33,492 nucleotides of DNA from an uncultured Eubacteriales bacterium (GCA_902764285.1 CACWVN010000040.1:1-33492); one strand, 5' to 3'; positions 7,573 through 16,616 are shown, numbered from the stretch's first letter. The notes: generated from the letters alone by a model not told the origin. Program-made: numbers and translations.

Positions 7573-8148
7573 ATGAACCTGGACAGCTACTCGTACATGC
7601 CGACGCTGGAAACCCCGCGCCTGCGTATCCGCAGGCTGACGATGCAGGACGCGGCGGATATCTACCGGTACAGCCGCGACGCCGAAGTGGCGCGCCACGT
7701 ATTGTGGGACGCCCACCGCACCATCGGCGACAGCCGCGCGTATCTGCGCTACATGCTGCGGCGCTATCGCCAGCACGACCCCGCCAGCTGGGGCATCGAA
7801 TGGAAGGAAACCGGGCGGGTGATCGGCACCATCGGCTTCATGTGGATCCAAAACGACAATTCCGCCGCCGAGGTGGGCTATTCCCTGGCCAGGGATTTCT
7901 GGAACCGCGGCATCATGACCGAGGCGCTGAAGGCCGTGATCGACTACGGCTTCGGGCGTCTGAACCTGAACCGCATCGAGGCCCAGCACGAGACCACCAA
8001 CCCCGCCTCCGGCGCGGTAATGCGCAAGTGCGGCATGGCGCGCGAGGGCACGCTGCGCCAACGGCTGTACAACAAGGGCCGGTATGTGGACGTGGATCTG
8101 TACGCGATCCTGCGGAAGGATTACAAATCCAGACTTGGCATGAGATGA
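7573..8148 (+). CDS. GNAT N-acetyltransferase, RimJ/RimL-like
   Basis: A 191-residue acetyl-CoA-dependent acetyltransferase. The opening LETPRLRIRRLTMQDAADIY is characteristic of the RimJ/RimL branch. The acetyl-CoA region is EVGYSLARDFWNRGIMTEAL (about 97-116), followed by the NPASGAVMRKCGM segment and the REGTLRQ motif. Many such proteins modify N-terminal amines of proteins or small substrates; the target here is unknown. The ATG at 7573 has a GGAGAT site and lies 16 bp after the Nudix gene. A terminator follows. Confidence 0.88.
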   Translation: MNLDSYSYMPTLETPRLRIRRLTMQDAADIYRYSRDAEVARHVLWDAHRTIGDSRAYLRYMLRRYRQHDPASWGIEWKETGRVIGTIGFMWIQNDNSAAEVGYSLARDFWNRGIMTEALKAVIDYGFGRLNLNRIEAQHETTNPASGAVMRKCGMAREGTLRQRLYNKGRYVDVDLYAILRKDYKSRLGMR

Positions 8149-8161
8149 CATTCCGCCATAC

Positions 8162-8193
8162 AAAAACGGGACGCCTTCCGGCATCCCGTTTTT
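8162..8193. terminator. Bidirectional intrinsic terminator
   Basis: A ten-base outer stem (8162-8171 with 8184-8193) and an inner GCC/GGC stem are separated by one mismatch, with a TTCC loop. A and T runs form the ends. It serves the GNAT gene on + and rpiB on -. Confidence 0.9.
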
Positions 8194-8206
8194 ATTATGC
8201 TTTTGC

Positions 8207-8659
8207 CTACTGCAGCGTTTCGCCGCGGTCCAGCGCCATGATTTCGTCCACGCGGCGGGCGTGCCTGCCGCCTTCAAATTCGGTAGTCAGGAAGGTTCTG
8301 ACGATCTCCTCGGCCATCACCGGGCCGATGGTGCGCGCGCCCATGGCGACGATGTTCGCATCGTTGTGCTGGCGGCAGAGCGCCGCCGAAACGGGTTCGG
8401 AGCACAGCGCACAGCGCACGCCGTGGATCTTGTTGGCGGAGATGGAAATGCCGATGCCGGTGCCGCAGATCAGTATGCCGCGGTCGCACGCCCCGGAGAC
8501 GACGGCCTTCGCCACCCGTTCGGCGTAGATGGGATAATCGGTGCTGACGGGTTCGTCGGTGCCGAAATTGACGACTTCGTAGCCGTGGTCGTTCAGCCAG
8601 CCGACGACGTGGTTCTTCATCTCAACGGCGCCATGGTCGTTGCCGATCGCGATCTTCAT
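8207..8659 (-). CDS. rpiB: Ribose-5-phosphate isomerase B
   Basis: A 150-residue RpiB/LacAB-family isomerase interconverting ribose-5-phosphate and ribulose-5-phosphate in the non-oxidative pentose phosphate pathway. Visible landmarks are the GNDHGA phosphate-site motif (7-11), the catalytic Cys65 in ILICGTGIGISISANK, His99 in RQHNDANIVAMGAR, and the C-terminal FEGGRHARRV. Starting at the ATG at 8659 gives the normal length and an AAAGGAG site 8 bp upstream; a longer reading frame extends 11 codons further without such support. It follows the opp cluster by about 57 bp and may be read from it. Confidence 0.96.
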   Translation of the reverse strand: MKIAIGNDHGAVEMKNHVVGWLNDHGYEVVNFGTDEPVSTDYPIYAERVAKAVVSGACDRGILICGTGIGISISANKIHGVRCALCSEPVSAALCRQHNDANIVAMGARTIGPVMAEEIVRTFLTTEFEGGRHARRVDEIMALDRGETLQ

Positions 8660-8716
8660 ATCCTTTTCTCCTTTCACGCGCCCTAAAAGCAATTTTCTTT
8701 TCGGGAACCCCGGCCG

Positions 8717-8974
8717 TCACCGGAACCAGACGAGCTGGCAGAACAGCACGAACAGCACTATTCCCAGGCACATCACGCCCACCACCAGCAGCGCCGCCTT
8801 CAGCGCGCCCCAGGTGAAAAAGCGGCTCTCCTCGCGGGTCAGCGGCACGTCCGGCGCGGCCTCGTCGCGCGGCGCGTCCGGTTCGGGACTGTACCAGGGC
8901 ATGCCTTCCACGTTCATGCGGACGATGGTGCGCCCGTCGTCGCCTTCGGGCATGTCGGGCTTACGCGTTTTCAT
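8717..8974 (-). CDS. Small single-pass membrane protein after oppF
   Basis: An 85-residue protein of unknown function. A hydrophilic, Pro/Asp/Glu-rich N-terminal half is followed by one transmembrane helix (about residues 57-82, ALKAALLVVGVMCLGIVLFV) near the C-terminus. The ATG at 8974 lies inside the oppF 3' end (14-bp overlap) behind GGAGAG, so it is probably translated with the opp operon. It could be an accessory subunit or a chance neighbour. Confidence 0.6.
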   Translation of the reverse strand: MKTRKPDMPEGDDGRTIVRMNVEGMPWYSPEPDAPRDEAAPDVPLTREESRFFTWGALKAALLVVGVMCLGIVLFVLFCQLVWFR

Positions 8975-9965
8975 AGCCGCTCTCCGGGTCGTAGATGTGG
9001 CAGGCCACGGTGTGCCCGTTGCCCATGTCCATGGTCCGCGGCGCCTTCTGGCTGCAAACCGCCTGGCATTTGCGGCAGCGGGTGTGGAACTTGCAGCCCG
9101 ACGGCGGGTTCGCCGGAGACGGGATGCTGCCTTCCAGGATGATGCGGTTCATCTTCACCGTGGGATCCGGCACCGGGATGGCCGAGAACAGCGCCTGGGT
9201 GTAGGGATGCAGCGGGTTGGCGAAGATTTCCGCCTTGTCGGCATATTCCACCATGTTGCCCAGGTACATCACGCCCACGGTATCGGAGATGTGCTGGACC
9301 ACGGACAGGTCGTGGCTGATGAACAGGTAGGTCAGGTTGAACTGCTTCTGCAGATCCTCCAGCAGGTTGATGATCTGCGCCTGAATGGACACGTCCAGCG
9401 CGGAAACCGGCTCGTCACAGACGATGAAATCCGGGTTCAGGGCTATGGCGCGGGCGATGCAGATGCGCTGGCGCTGGCCGCCGGAGAACTCATGGGGATA
9501 GCGGTCCTTCTGGTAATCGAACAGGCCGCAGGCCTTCATGATGCGGGAGATGTAGGCGTCAAATTCGCTCTCCGGGACCAGATTGTGCTCGCGCACGGCT
9601 TCGCCGATGATCTCGCCCACGGGCAGCCGGGGCGAAAGGCTGGAATACGGATCCTGGAAGATGATCTGGATCTTCGGGCGGAAATCCCGCAGCGACTTTC
9701 CCTTCAGCATGTCCAGATGGGTGTCGCCGTTGAAGATCACTTCGCCGGAGGTCTTGGGCGTGAGATTCAGCAGCGTCTTGCCGATGGTGGTCTTGCCGCA
9801 GCCGGATTCGCCCACCAGGCCCATGGTGGTGCCGCGCTTGATGGAGAAAGATACGTTCTCCACGGCGTGCACGTGGCCCACGACGCGCCCGAACAGCCCG
9901 GCTTTGATCGGGAAGTATTTGCAGAGGTTGCGCACCTCTACCACGTTTTCATAGGCAGAACTCAT
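8961..9965 (-). CDS. oppF: Oligopeptide ABC transporter ATPase, OppF/DppF type
   Basis: A 334-residue nucleotide-binding subunit powering peptide import. Walker A is GESGCGKT (52-59), the signature is FSGGQRQR, Walker B is FIVCDEPVSALD, and the switch His is in FISHDLSVV. The C-terminal extension with PxxPSPANPPSGCKFHTRC and several Cys is the oligopeptide-transporter domain that can bind an iron-sulfur cluster in relatives. The ATG at 9965 lies 3 bp after the oppD stop. It pairs with OppD as a heterodimer. Confidence 0.95.
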   Translation of the reverse strand: MSSAYENVVEVRNLCKYFPIKAGLFGRVVGHVHAVENVSFSIKRGTTMGLVGESGCGKTTIGKTLLNLTPKTSGEVIFNGDTHLDMLKGKSLRDFRPKIQIIFQDPYSSLSPRLPVGEIIGEAVREHNLVPESEFDAYISRIMKACGLFDYQKDRYPHEFSGGQRQRICIARAIALNPDFIVCDEPVSALDVSIQAQIINLLEDLQKQFNLTYLFISHDLSVVQHISDTVGVMYLGNMVEYADKAEIFANPLHPYTQALFSAIPVPDPTVKMNRIILEGSIPSPANPPSGCKFHTRCRKCQAVCSQKAPRTMDMGNGHTVACHIYDPESGYENA

Positions 9966-9968
9966 GGT

Positions 9969-11117
9969 TTATTCCGCGCCCCCTTCTTTATAGTACTTCC
10001 AGCAGCTGACGATGTGGGTGTCGGTCACGCGGATCTCCGGCGGGTACAGGCCCTGGCAGCGCTCCACGCACTGTTCGCAGCGGTCGCGGAAATAGCAGTA
10101 ATCCGGCATGTTCACCGGGTTCGGCACCGAACCGGGAATGGAATACAGCCGGTCGACCATCTTGTTGATGACGGGCTTGGACTGCATCAGGCCGATGGTG
10201 TAGGGATGGCGCGGATCGAGGAACACCTCGTTGGCCAGGCCCTTTTCCACCACGCGGCCGGCGTACATGACCACCACGTAATCGGCCATTTCGGCGATAA
10301 CGCCCAGGTCGTGCGTGATCAGCATGATGGAGGCGTTGATCTCGTTCTTCAGGTTGCGCAGCAGCTCCAGGATCTGCGCCTGGATGGTGACGTCCAGGGC
10401 GGTCGTCGGCTCGTCCGCGATGATCAGCCGCGGGTTGCAGGCCAGCGCCATGGCGATGACGATGCGCTGGCGCATGCCGCCGGACAGCTCATGCGGGTAG
10501 CGATTGTAGATGCCCTCGGCATCGGCGATGCCGACCATCTTGATCGCCTCGATGGAGCGCGCCTTCACGGCCTCGGGGGACATCTCCGGCGTGTGCAGCG
10601 AGATGACCTCGTCCAGCTGGTATCCGATGCGGAACACCGGGTTCAGCGAAGTCATGGGTTCCTGGAAGATCATGGATACGACGTTTCCGCGCACCTTCTG
10701 CATGGCCTCGATGGGCATCTTCGCCACGTCAAACGCCTTGTCGCCCAGGTTCAGGCGGATCTCGCCCTCCACGATCTGGCCGGTGGGCCGCTGCACCAGC
10801 TGCATCAGCGAAAGGCTGGTGACGGATTTGCCGCAGCCGGATTCGCCCACGATGCCCACCGTCTTGCCCACGGGCACATTGAACGTCACGCCGTCCACGG
10901 CCTTGACGGTGCCCACGTCGGTGAAGAAATAGGTGTGCAGGTTATCGAACTCCACGACGTTGTTTTTGTCGTGCATCTGCGTCACATATTCGCTCTCCGG
11001 CACGCGCTTGCGGGACAGGCGCTTGTCCAGCTTGCGGATGACCTTCTGGTTTTCGCGGCTGATCCTCCGGGATTCCCGGGCGGAGATATAGCTGGTTTCG
11101 TTGCTCTTCTTGCTCAT
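9969..11117 (-). CDS. oppD: Oligopeptide ABC transporter ATPase, OppD/DppD type
   Basis: A 382-residue nucleotide-binding subunit. Walker A is GESGCGKS (91-98), the signature LSGGMRQR, and Walker [13 protein letters not shown], followed by LITHDLGV. The C-terminus has the Cys motif [16 protein letters not shown]. The first 52 residues or so are an unusual hydrophilic extension dense in Arg, Lys and Ser that precedes the first strand of the normal fold ([12 protein letters not shown]). The ATG at 11117 follows a GGGGGAG-type site and lies 19 bp after oppC. Confidence 0.94.
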   Translation of the reverse strand: MSKKSNETSYISARESRRISRENQKVIRKLDKRLSRKRVPESEYVTQMHDKNNVVEFDNLHTYFFTDVGTVKAVDGVTFNVPVGKTVGIVGESGCGKSVTSLSLMQLVQRPTGQIVEGEIRLNLGDKAFDVAKMPIEAMQKVRGNVVSMIFQEPMTSLNPVFRIGYQLDEVISLHTPEMSPEAVKARSIEAIKMVGIADAEGIYNRYPHELSGGMRQRIVIAMALACNPRLIIADEPTTALDVTIQAQILELLRNLKNEINASIMLITHDLGVIAEMADYVVVMYAGRVVEKGLANEVFLDPRHPYTIGLMQSKPVINKMVDRLYSIPGSVPNPVNMPDYCYFRDRCEQCVERCQGLYPPEIRVTDTHIVSCWKYYKEGGAE

Positions 11118-11136
11118 ATTCGCTCTCCCCCTCCCA

Positions 11137-12891
11137 TCAGCGCTTCATCTTCGGGTCAAAGGCATCGCGCAGGCCGTCGCCGACGAAGTTGAAGCCCAGC
11201 ACCGTCAGCACGATCAGCAGGCCCGCGGGAATCCAGATGTACCAGAAGTTGGTCATGACGTAGATATTGCTGGCCGCGTTGATGATGGAGCCCCAGGACG
11301 CCAGCGGGTATTTGATGCCCAGGCCCAGGAACGACAGCGTGGCCTCGGTGAGGATGATGTTGCCCAGGCCCATAGTGGCCTGCACGATCAGAAGCGGCAT
11401 CACGTTGGGCACCAGATGGCGGAAGATGCGCCGGGATACCCGGATGCCGGTGGCTTCGGTGGCCACCATGAAATCCTGTTCGCGCAGGGACAGGATCTGG
11501 CCGCGCACCACGCGCGCCACGCCCGTCCAGCCCATGATGCCCATGATGGCCATCAGCAGGAAGATGCGCGTATACGGCGGCACCTCCAGCGCGTCCATGA
11601 TGGCGCCTGCGATGATCATGATCGGGTAATACGGGATGGAATTGAACAGGTCCACGAATCGCATCAGCAGCGTGTCCACCCAGCCGCCGAAGTAGCCGGA
11701 GATGCCGCCGATGATGATGCCGATCAGGTTTTCCAGCAGCATGACCACGAAGCCCACCAGCAGCGAAATGCGGCCGCCGTACATCAGGCGGGTCAGCACG
11801 TCCATGCCGTGGTCGTCGGTACCCAGCGGATGGGCCCAGCTGGGCGCGGCGTACATATCGATCAGGTAGGTCTGCTGTTCGGTGTAGATGATATAGTTGT
11901 TGCCGCGCATGCGGATGGTGTGCCGCTCGGTAACGCCGTCGGCGTTCACATAATCGAAGGCGGTCTGCTTATCGGCGATGGCCTCCGAAACGGCGGCCTT
12001 GTAGTCCACCGACAGGAACACGCCGCTGGTGACCGGATTGACGATGATCCGGCTGACGGAAGCCAGCGGGTTTTCTTCGCCGTCCCGGAAGATCAGCGCG
12101 CTGTCCTCCTCGGCCTCCAGCGTGTATTTGATGCCGTCGGCCTCGAAGGAAGTTTCGCCGCTGCGCAGCGCCAGTTCGGCGGCGCGGCGGAAGGCGTAGG
12201 TGGAAATGACGCCGGTATCGGCGCTGTCGTGAGCGTCATAGGACAGCAGGCTGGCGATGGCCACCTCGCCCACGGTGCCCAGGTTGTACGTCTTCGCCTT
12301 GCCCTTGGTGAGCATGTAGGTCTGGCCGTCGATCTCAAAGGACCCGCCGCCGGCCTTGGCGGTCTGCAGCGCGGCGTCCTTCACGGCGTCGGAGAGCTCC
12401 ACGCCGTCGAGGGCCTTCACGTCGCACACCTTGCCCAGCAGCGTGACGGTGGCCAGATCCTTCGTAGTGCCGATCGAATAGAACCCCTCGCCCAGCCTCT
12501 GCACCGTCCAGGCGGCACCATCAGCATCAAAGGAGATGTCCCCGTCGCCGGCGTCCTTCACCAGGCGGCTGAAGTTGGCGCGCACCAGCGTGCTCAGGGG
12601 GCTGCCGTCTTCGGTCAGGAAGCGGTACTCGGTATTCACGACGGCGCTGGCAAATTCCTTGTTGGCGCTGTCGGTCTTATAGAACACCTGGTCCTGGCGG
12701 TACGGGGAAATCAGGCCGCCCAGGAAGGAGAACGCGAACATGAAGGCCAGGATGATGATGCCCACGATGGCCAGCTTGTTGCGGATGAACCGCTTGAAGA
12801 CCATCATGCCGGGAGACAGAACCTTGACGCGGCGGCCGTCATCCAGAGCGAGCTGTTCGTTATTGTTGTTGATGTTGTTGTTTTCACTCAT
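11137..12891 (-). CDS. oppC: Oligopeptide ABC transporter permease OppC with a large repeat insertion
   Basis: A 584-residue permease, about twice the usual OppC length. An Asn-rich N-terminus leads to the first transmembrane helix (about 40-60). The normal core resumes at 350 with HPLGTDDHGMD and carries five further helices and the EATGIRVSRRIFRHLVPN coupling motif. Between them, about 66-349, lies an extracellular domain containing at least three similar units of about 63 residues. The unit starts are DISFDADG at 118, GSFEIDG at 183 and ETSFEADG at 246, with a degenerate fourth near 310. The ATG at 12891 is chosen for GGAGG 8 bp upstream. The insert may contact OppA or peptide substrate, which is inference. 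Confidence 0.93.
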   Translation of the reverse strand: MSENNNINNNNEQLALDDGRRVKVLSPGMMVFKRFIRNKLAIVGIIILAFMFAFSFLGGLISPYRQDQVFYKTDSANKEFASAVVNTEYRFLTEDGSPLSTLVRANFSRLVKDAGDGDISFDADGAAWTVQRLGEGFYSIGTTKDLATVTLLGKVCDVKALDGVELSDAVKDAALQTAKAGGGSFEIDGQTYMLTKGKAKTYNLGTVGEVAIASLLSYDAHDSADTGVISTYAFRRAAELALRSGETSFEADGIKYTLEAEEDSALIFRDGEENPLASVSRIIVNPVTSGVFLSVDYKAAVSEAIADKQTAFDYVNADGVTERHTIRMRGNNYIIYTEQQTYLIDMYAAPSWAHPLGTDDHGMDVLTRLMYGGRISLLVGFVVMLLENLIGIIIGGISGYFGGWVDTLLMRFVDLFNSIPYYPIMIIAGAIMDALEVPPYTRIFLLMAIMGIMGWTGVARVVRGQILSLREQDFMVATEATGIRVSRRIFRHLVPNVMPLLIVQATMGLGNIILTEATLSFLGLGIKYPLASWGSIINAASNIYVMTNFWYIWIPAGLLIVLTVLGFNFVGDGLRDAFDPKMKR

Positions 12892-12911
12892 CTCGAACGC
12901 CTCCTTCCGCG

Positions 12912-13907
12912 TCAATTTACGCGCACGCGCGGGTCGACCACGGCGTACATGATGTCCGCCAGCATCAGGCTGGCCTGCGTCAGCGCCAGAAGGAACACCG
13001 AATAGAACATCGTGAACGGCAGGTCCCCCGCCACCATGGCTTCATAGGAAATATAACCGATGCCGGGGATCTGGTACAGCGTCTCGGTGATCATCGATCC
13101 GGAGAACAGGCTGGGCACCAGATAGCTCATGTAGCTGACCAGCGGGATCAGCGTGTTGCGGAAGGCGTGGCGGTTGATGACCACGCGCTCCGACAAGCCC
13201 TTGGCGCGGGCCGTGCGGATATAGTCGGCGTTCATGACCTCCAGCATGTTGGTGCGGGTATAGCGCGTCAGACCGCCGACGTTCAGCATCGTCAGCGTCA
13301 GCGTGGGCAGAACCATGTGGTGCACCATGTCCCAGATCTTGCCCGACCGGGACAGCTGTTCGTGGTAACGGCCCACGATGCCGTACAGGTCAAACCAGCC
13401 CAGCTTGATCGAAAACGCGTATTTCAAAACCGTCGCCAGGAAGAACGTGGGCAGCGAAATGCACAGCATGGCGAACACGGTAATGCCGTAATCGAAGCCG
13501 CTGTACTGGTGCCGCGCGGCCTGGATGCCCAGCGGGATGCAGATGATCACCTCGAGGATGAGGGTGATGACGTTCAGCACCACCGAGTACCATATCACCT
13601 GGTTGAACTTTTCGACGACGGGAATGCCGTATTTCCAGCTGTTGCCGAAATCGCCCTTCAACACGCTGCCCAGCCAGTTCAGATAGCCGGTCAGCACGTC
13701 GTCGTTCATGTGATAGGCCTCGTTGAGCTCCGCCAGCCATTCCTGATAGGTCTTGCCGCCGGTGGTGGCGCTGGCGGCGGCGCGCTGGCGCGCCAGGCTT
13801 TCCACGAAGCTGGTGGGCATACAGCGCATGACGCCATACAGAATAAAGGCGCCCAATATGACGATGACGATCGCCAGCGCAGTACGCCGGACTATGAATT
13901 TCCACAC
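12912..13907 (-). CDS. oppB: Oligopeptide ABC transporter permease OppB
   Basis: A 331-residue permease with the expected N-terminal helix (VWKFIVRRTALAIVIVI), five further membrane spans and the OppB coupling region TRTNMLEVMNADYIRTARAKGL. The extracellular loop after the first helix includes the usual YGLD-like region replaced by YHMNDDVLTGYLNWL. The start is a GTG at 13907 behind GGGGAGGAAG; the open frame extends 33 codons upstream, but those codons run through a palindromic repeat and are unlikely to be coding. It forms the channel with OppC, encoded 20 bp downstream. Confidence 0.95.
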   Translation of the reverse strand: MWKFIVRRTALAIVIVILGAFILYGVMRCMPTSFVESLARQRAAASATTGGKTYQEWLAELNEAYHMNDDVLTGYLNWLGSVLKGDFGNSWKYGIPVVEKFNQVIWYSVVLNVITLILEVIICIPLGIQAARHQYSGFDYGITVFAMLCISLPTFFLATVLKYAFSIKLGWFDLYGIVGRYHEQLSRSGKIWDMVHHMVLPTLTLTMLNVGGLTRYTRTNMLEVMNADYIRTARAKGLSERVVINRHAFRNTLIPLVSYMSYLVPSLFSGSMITETLYQIPGIGYISYEAMVAGDLPFTMFYSVFLLALTQASLMLADIMYAVVDPRVRVN

Positions 13908-13953
13908 GGTCGTTCTTCCTCCCCGTTCGCTGTAATGTTGGTTTTCTCCCCGT

Positions 13954-14021
13954 AGGAGCGGCATTGCGCCGCCTGCCCGCAGGCCCTTTGAACCGCCGGC
14001 GGGCATCGCAACGGCGCTCCT
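13954..14021. repeat. REP-like imperfect palindrome
   Basis: AGGAGCG (13954-13960) pairs with CGCTCCT (14015-14021), and GCCCGC (13975-13980) pairs with GCGGGC (13999-14004), giving a long imperfect hairpin in the oppA-oppB spacer. Its left edge, beginning CCCCGTAGG, resembles the reverse complement of a segment near 17933-17967. The two probably belong to one dispersed intergenic repeat family. Confidence 0.6.
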
Positions 14022-14081
14022 GATCCAAGCGTTTCGGGCGATTCATCCAAAAAATGCAAACCACCCTTGAGAAGTCCCAAA

Positions 14082-14111
14082 GCCGCTCCCTCCCTTTCGG
14101 GAGAGGGCGGC
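14082..14111 (-). terminator. Hairpin downstream of oppA
   Basis: A GCCGC...GCGGC hairpin with a Pyr-rich/Pur-rich stem and TTTC loop lies 34 bp past the oppA stop. On the minus strand it is followed only by TTTGGG. A partial terminator or mRNA-stabilising hairpin separating oppA from oppBCDF expression is plausible. Confidence 0.45.
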
Positions 14112-14144
14112 CGGGAACAGCTTTATGGCTTGATGGAGATCGAA

Positions 14145-16562
14145 TTACTTGGCAGCGTCAACCATCTTCAAGGTCTCGACATCGCTCAGCCAGCCCCAGA
14201 AGGTGGTGACGTCGGGCGTCACGGTGGAGATATCCACGCGCTGCGTGCTGGCAATGATGATGTTCTGGCGCTGGTAGGTCGGAATCTCAACCGCCCAATC
14301 GATGATCTCGTCCAGCGCGGCCTTGTAGACCTGCTTGCGGTAATCCTGGTCGGCGCTCTGGCGGGCGTCCACGATCAGCTGATCCAGCTTCTCGGAGCGG
14401 ATGTGATAGTGGTTGGAGTCGGAGCCGCCTTCGCCCACGACGCCGGAGGAATGGTACACCTGGTACATATCCGGGTCGATGGTGGCGCCCCACGCCGCGC
14501 ACCACATGTTCTGGGTGCCCGCGTCCAGCGCGTCCCACAGCACGTTGGAGTCGGCCGGGTCGTTGATCTTCAGCTCGATGCCGATGGTCTCCAGCGCGGC
14601 CTTGGCGTCGGTCAGGATGGCGAAGGCCGGGTGATCGCCGATGCCGTCGGCGGGGATGATCACCTCATAGGACAGGGAAGCGCCTTCGGGAGCCTCGGTG
14701 AACTTGCCGGAAGCCTCGTCGAAGGTGTAGCCGGCGGCCTTGAAGAAGCCGATGGCGGCCTGCAGCGCGGCGGCGTACTTCTCTTCCTGGGTCATCTCGG
14801 CGGTGTAGATCGGGTTGCCGTCCACGTCCACGGAGAAGGCCACCTGATAGCCCTCGTCGGTGGCCTGCGGGGCCGCCCAGGAGGTGGTGGAGATGGGATA
14901 GTTGATGACCGCGGCGGCGTCGCCGTAGTAGCTGTCGATGGCGGTATCGCGATACACGCACAGCACGGTGGCAAAGCCCTTGCGCAGGTTCTTGGAGGCC
15001 TCGCTGCCGGGCTCGCCGGCCACGTTCATGGTATCGGCGTTCATGCCGATATAGCCGTAGCCCAGGTTGGCGACGGAATAGGTGGTGACGACGTTGCCGG
15101 TCACTTCGCCGTTGTCGTTGAAGGAACGGAGCAGCTCGAAGTTGGACTTGTTGCCGGTCATCTCGCCGCCGTCGGCGGTGCCGGACTGCACGGCGGTGGG
15201 CACCTCAGCGGCGTTGGTCTCCTTGTACTGGAAGGTCTTGGTCGCGGGCTCGCCCTTGAAGTAGTATTCGTTCGCCTCGTAGTAGACCACGCGGTTCTCG
15301 TACTTCACGAACTTGTAGGGGCCGGCGCCCATGGGCTCGGCGATCTTCTCCTGGGCGATGCTCAGGTCGCCGAAGGGATGGCCGAACTGGTTGTTCTCAT
15401 AGTCGTACTGCTCGGGATCGCCGTAGTAGTGCATGGGGGCGATCGCCAGGCCCAGGATGCTGTACACGGCGGGAGCGGAGAAGCCCTTCACCTGCACTTC
15501 GACGGTGTAGTCGTCGACGCGCTTGATACCGGCGATGTTGGGCACGCCCGCGGAAACGTCGATGTCCAGGTCGGCGACGATCTGGGCGGACAGCGCGGCG
15601 TTGGCGGGATCAGAGGTGGTGCCCATCTCGGATTCGCCGGCGGCCAGGTAGTCGTCCAGGCTGCCCGCGTACTTGGCGTAAGCGGCCTTGTAGTAATCCT
15701 CGGCGGTGGGATAAACGCCGCCGGCCAGATCGAAGGTGGAGCCGTCGACGGAGGTCAGGGTGGTGAACTCCTCGTCAACGCCGGCGAATCCCCACAGGGC
15801 CATGCCGAACGCGGCCTTCAGGCCGTCGTCCGCGCCGACCTCATCGGCGGTCTTGCCGATGATGGCTTCGGCGTAATCGGCGCCATAGTTGTCGAACTCA
15901 TAGCCGATCATGCCCGCGGCGTCTTCCTTCCAGATCTCTTCGATCTTCGTCCAGTAGGCGTCATAGGCCTCCTGAGAGAAGGCGTCGCCCTCGGCCAGGG
16001 TGTATTCGGGACCGGCGGCCTTCACGGCGTCGGCGATCTCGTTGACTTCGCCCAGGTTCGCCTCGGGGATCTGGGTGCGGTACGCCTGCAGGCCGATGAT
16101 GTCATAGCTGTTCAGCGTGGTGGAGCCGTTGTAAGCGGGATCCAGGAATACATAATAGGTGAAGATGACGTCGTCGATGGTCACCGGTACGCCATCGGAG
16201 AACTTCAGGTCCTCGCGCATCTTGTAGCGGTAGGTGGTGATATCGGCGGCCTCGTCGTAATCGACGGACAGATCGCCGGTGCCGTAATAGGTGTAATCCG
16301 TTCCGTTATAGGAATGGGTCTCACCCTCGATGCCGTTGTAGATGATACCGCCGACGCGGTCGGTGGTCATCATGAAGATCTGAGTCCGATCGGAAACCTC
16401 CACGTCATACTCGGTATCCGCAAAGAACGGGGAGAATTTCTGGGAAAGGTTGGAAGTGGCCACCACCAGGGGCGTGCCCTGATCGGCGGTTTCTTCTGCC
16501 ACGGCGCCGATCACGCTCAGCAGCATGACGGCAGCCAGCAGCATGGCCAGCAGCTTCTTCAT
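14145..16562 (-). CDS. oppA: Oligopeptide-binding protein OppA (SBP family 5), enlarged
   Basis: An 805-residue secreted solute-binding protein, the first gene of the opp operon. A signal peptide (about 1-22, ending AVA) has no lipobox Cys, unlike most Gram-positive OppA lipoproteins. Family-5 features are the early LKFSDGVPVTIDDVIFTYYVFLDP segment and the later GAGPYKFVKYE and EYYFKGEPATKTF regions. The size exceeds the usual 520-600 residues. Much of the excess is an acidic Tyr-rich insert at about residues 150-300. The ATG at 16562 follows AAGGAGGT (16579-16572). Its own consensus promoter lies upstream and a hairpin follows, so it is probably the most abundant product of the operon. Confidence 0.94.
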   Translation of the reverse strand: MKKLLAMLLAAVMLLSVIGAVAEETADQGTPLVVATSNLSQKFSPFFADTEYDVEVSDRTQIFMMTTDRVGGIIYNGIEGETHSYNGTDYTYYGTGDLSVDYDEAADITTYRYKMREDLKFSDGVPVTIDDVIFTYYVFLDPAYNGSTTLNSYDIIGLQAYRTQIPEANLGEVNEIADAVKAAGPEYTLAEGDAFSQEAYDAYWTKIEEIWKEDAAGMIGYEFDNYGADYAEAIIGKTADEVGADDGLKAAFGMALWGFAGVDEEFTTLTSVDGSTFDLAGGVYPTAEDYYKAAYAKYAGSLDDYLAAGESEMGTTSDPANAALSAQIVADLDIDVSAGVPNIAGIKRVDDYTVEVQVKGFSAPAVYSILGLAIAPMHYYGDPEQYDYENNQFGHPFGDLSIAQEKIAEPMGAGPYKFVKYENRVVYYEANEYYFKGEPATKTFQYKETNAAEVPTAVQSGTADGGEMTGNKSNFELLRSFNDNGEVTGNVVTTYSVANLGYGYIGMNADTMNVAGEPGSEASKNLRKGFATVLCVYRDTAIDSYYGDAAAVINYPISTTSWAAPQATDEGYQVAFSVDVDGNPIYTAEMTQEEKYAAALQAAIGFFKAAGYTFDEASGKFTEAPEGASLSYEVIIPADGIGDHPAFAILTDAKAALETIGIELKINDPADSNVLWDALDAGTQNMWCAAWGATIDPDMYQVYHSSGVVGEGGSDSNHYHIRSEKLDQLIVDARQSADQDYRKQVYKAALDEIIDWAVEIPTYQRQNIIIASTQRVDISTVTPDVTTFWGWLSDVETLKMVDAAK

Positions 16563-16616
16563 CTAAGGTCTACCTCCTTGCTATTTCCTTTGCCTTATGG
16601 CAAAAGTATCGTATCT

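Noticed and set aside
8640-11192. An 850-codon open frame on + opposite oppF and oppD
   Set aside because: Antisense shadow of two clearly conserved ATPase genes; no ribosome-binding site and no recognisable motif.
13908-14006. 33-codon N-terminal extension of OppB
   Set aside because: It would translate part of a REP-like palindrome and lacks a ribosome-binding site; the GTG at 13907 has GGGGAGGAAG and gives the standard OppB N-terminus.
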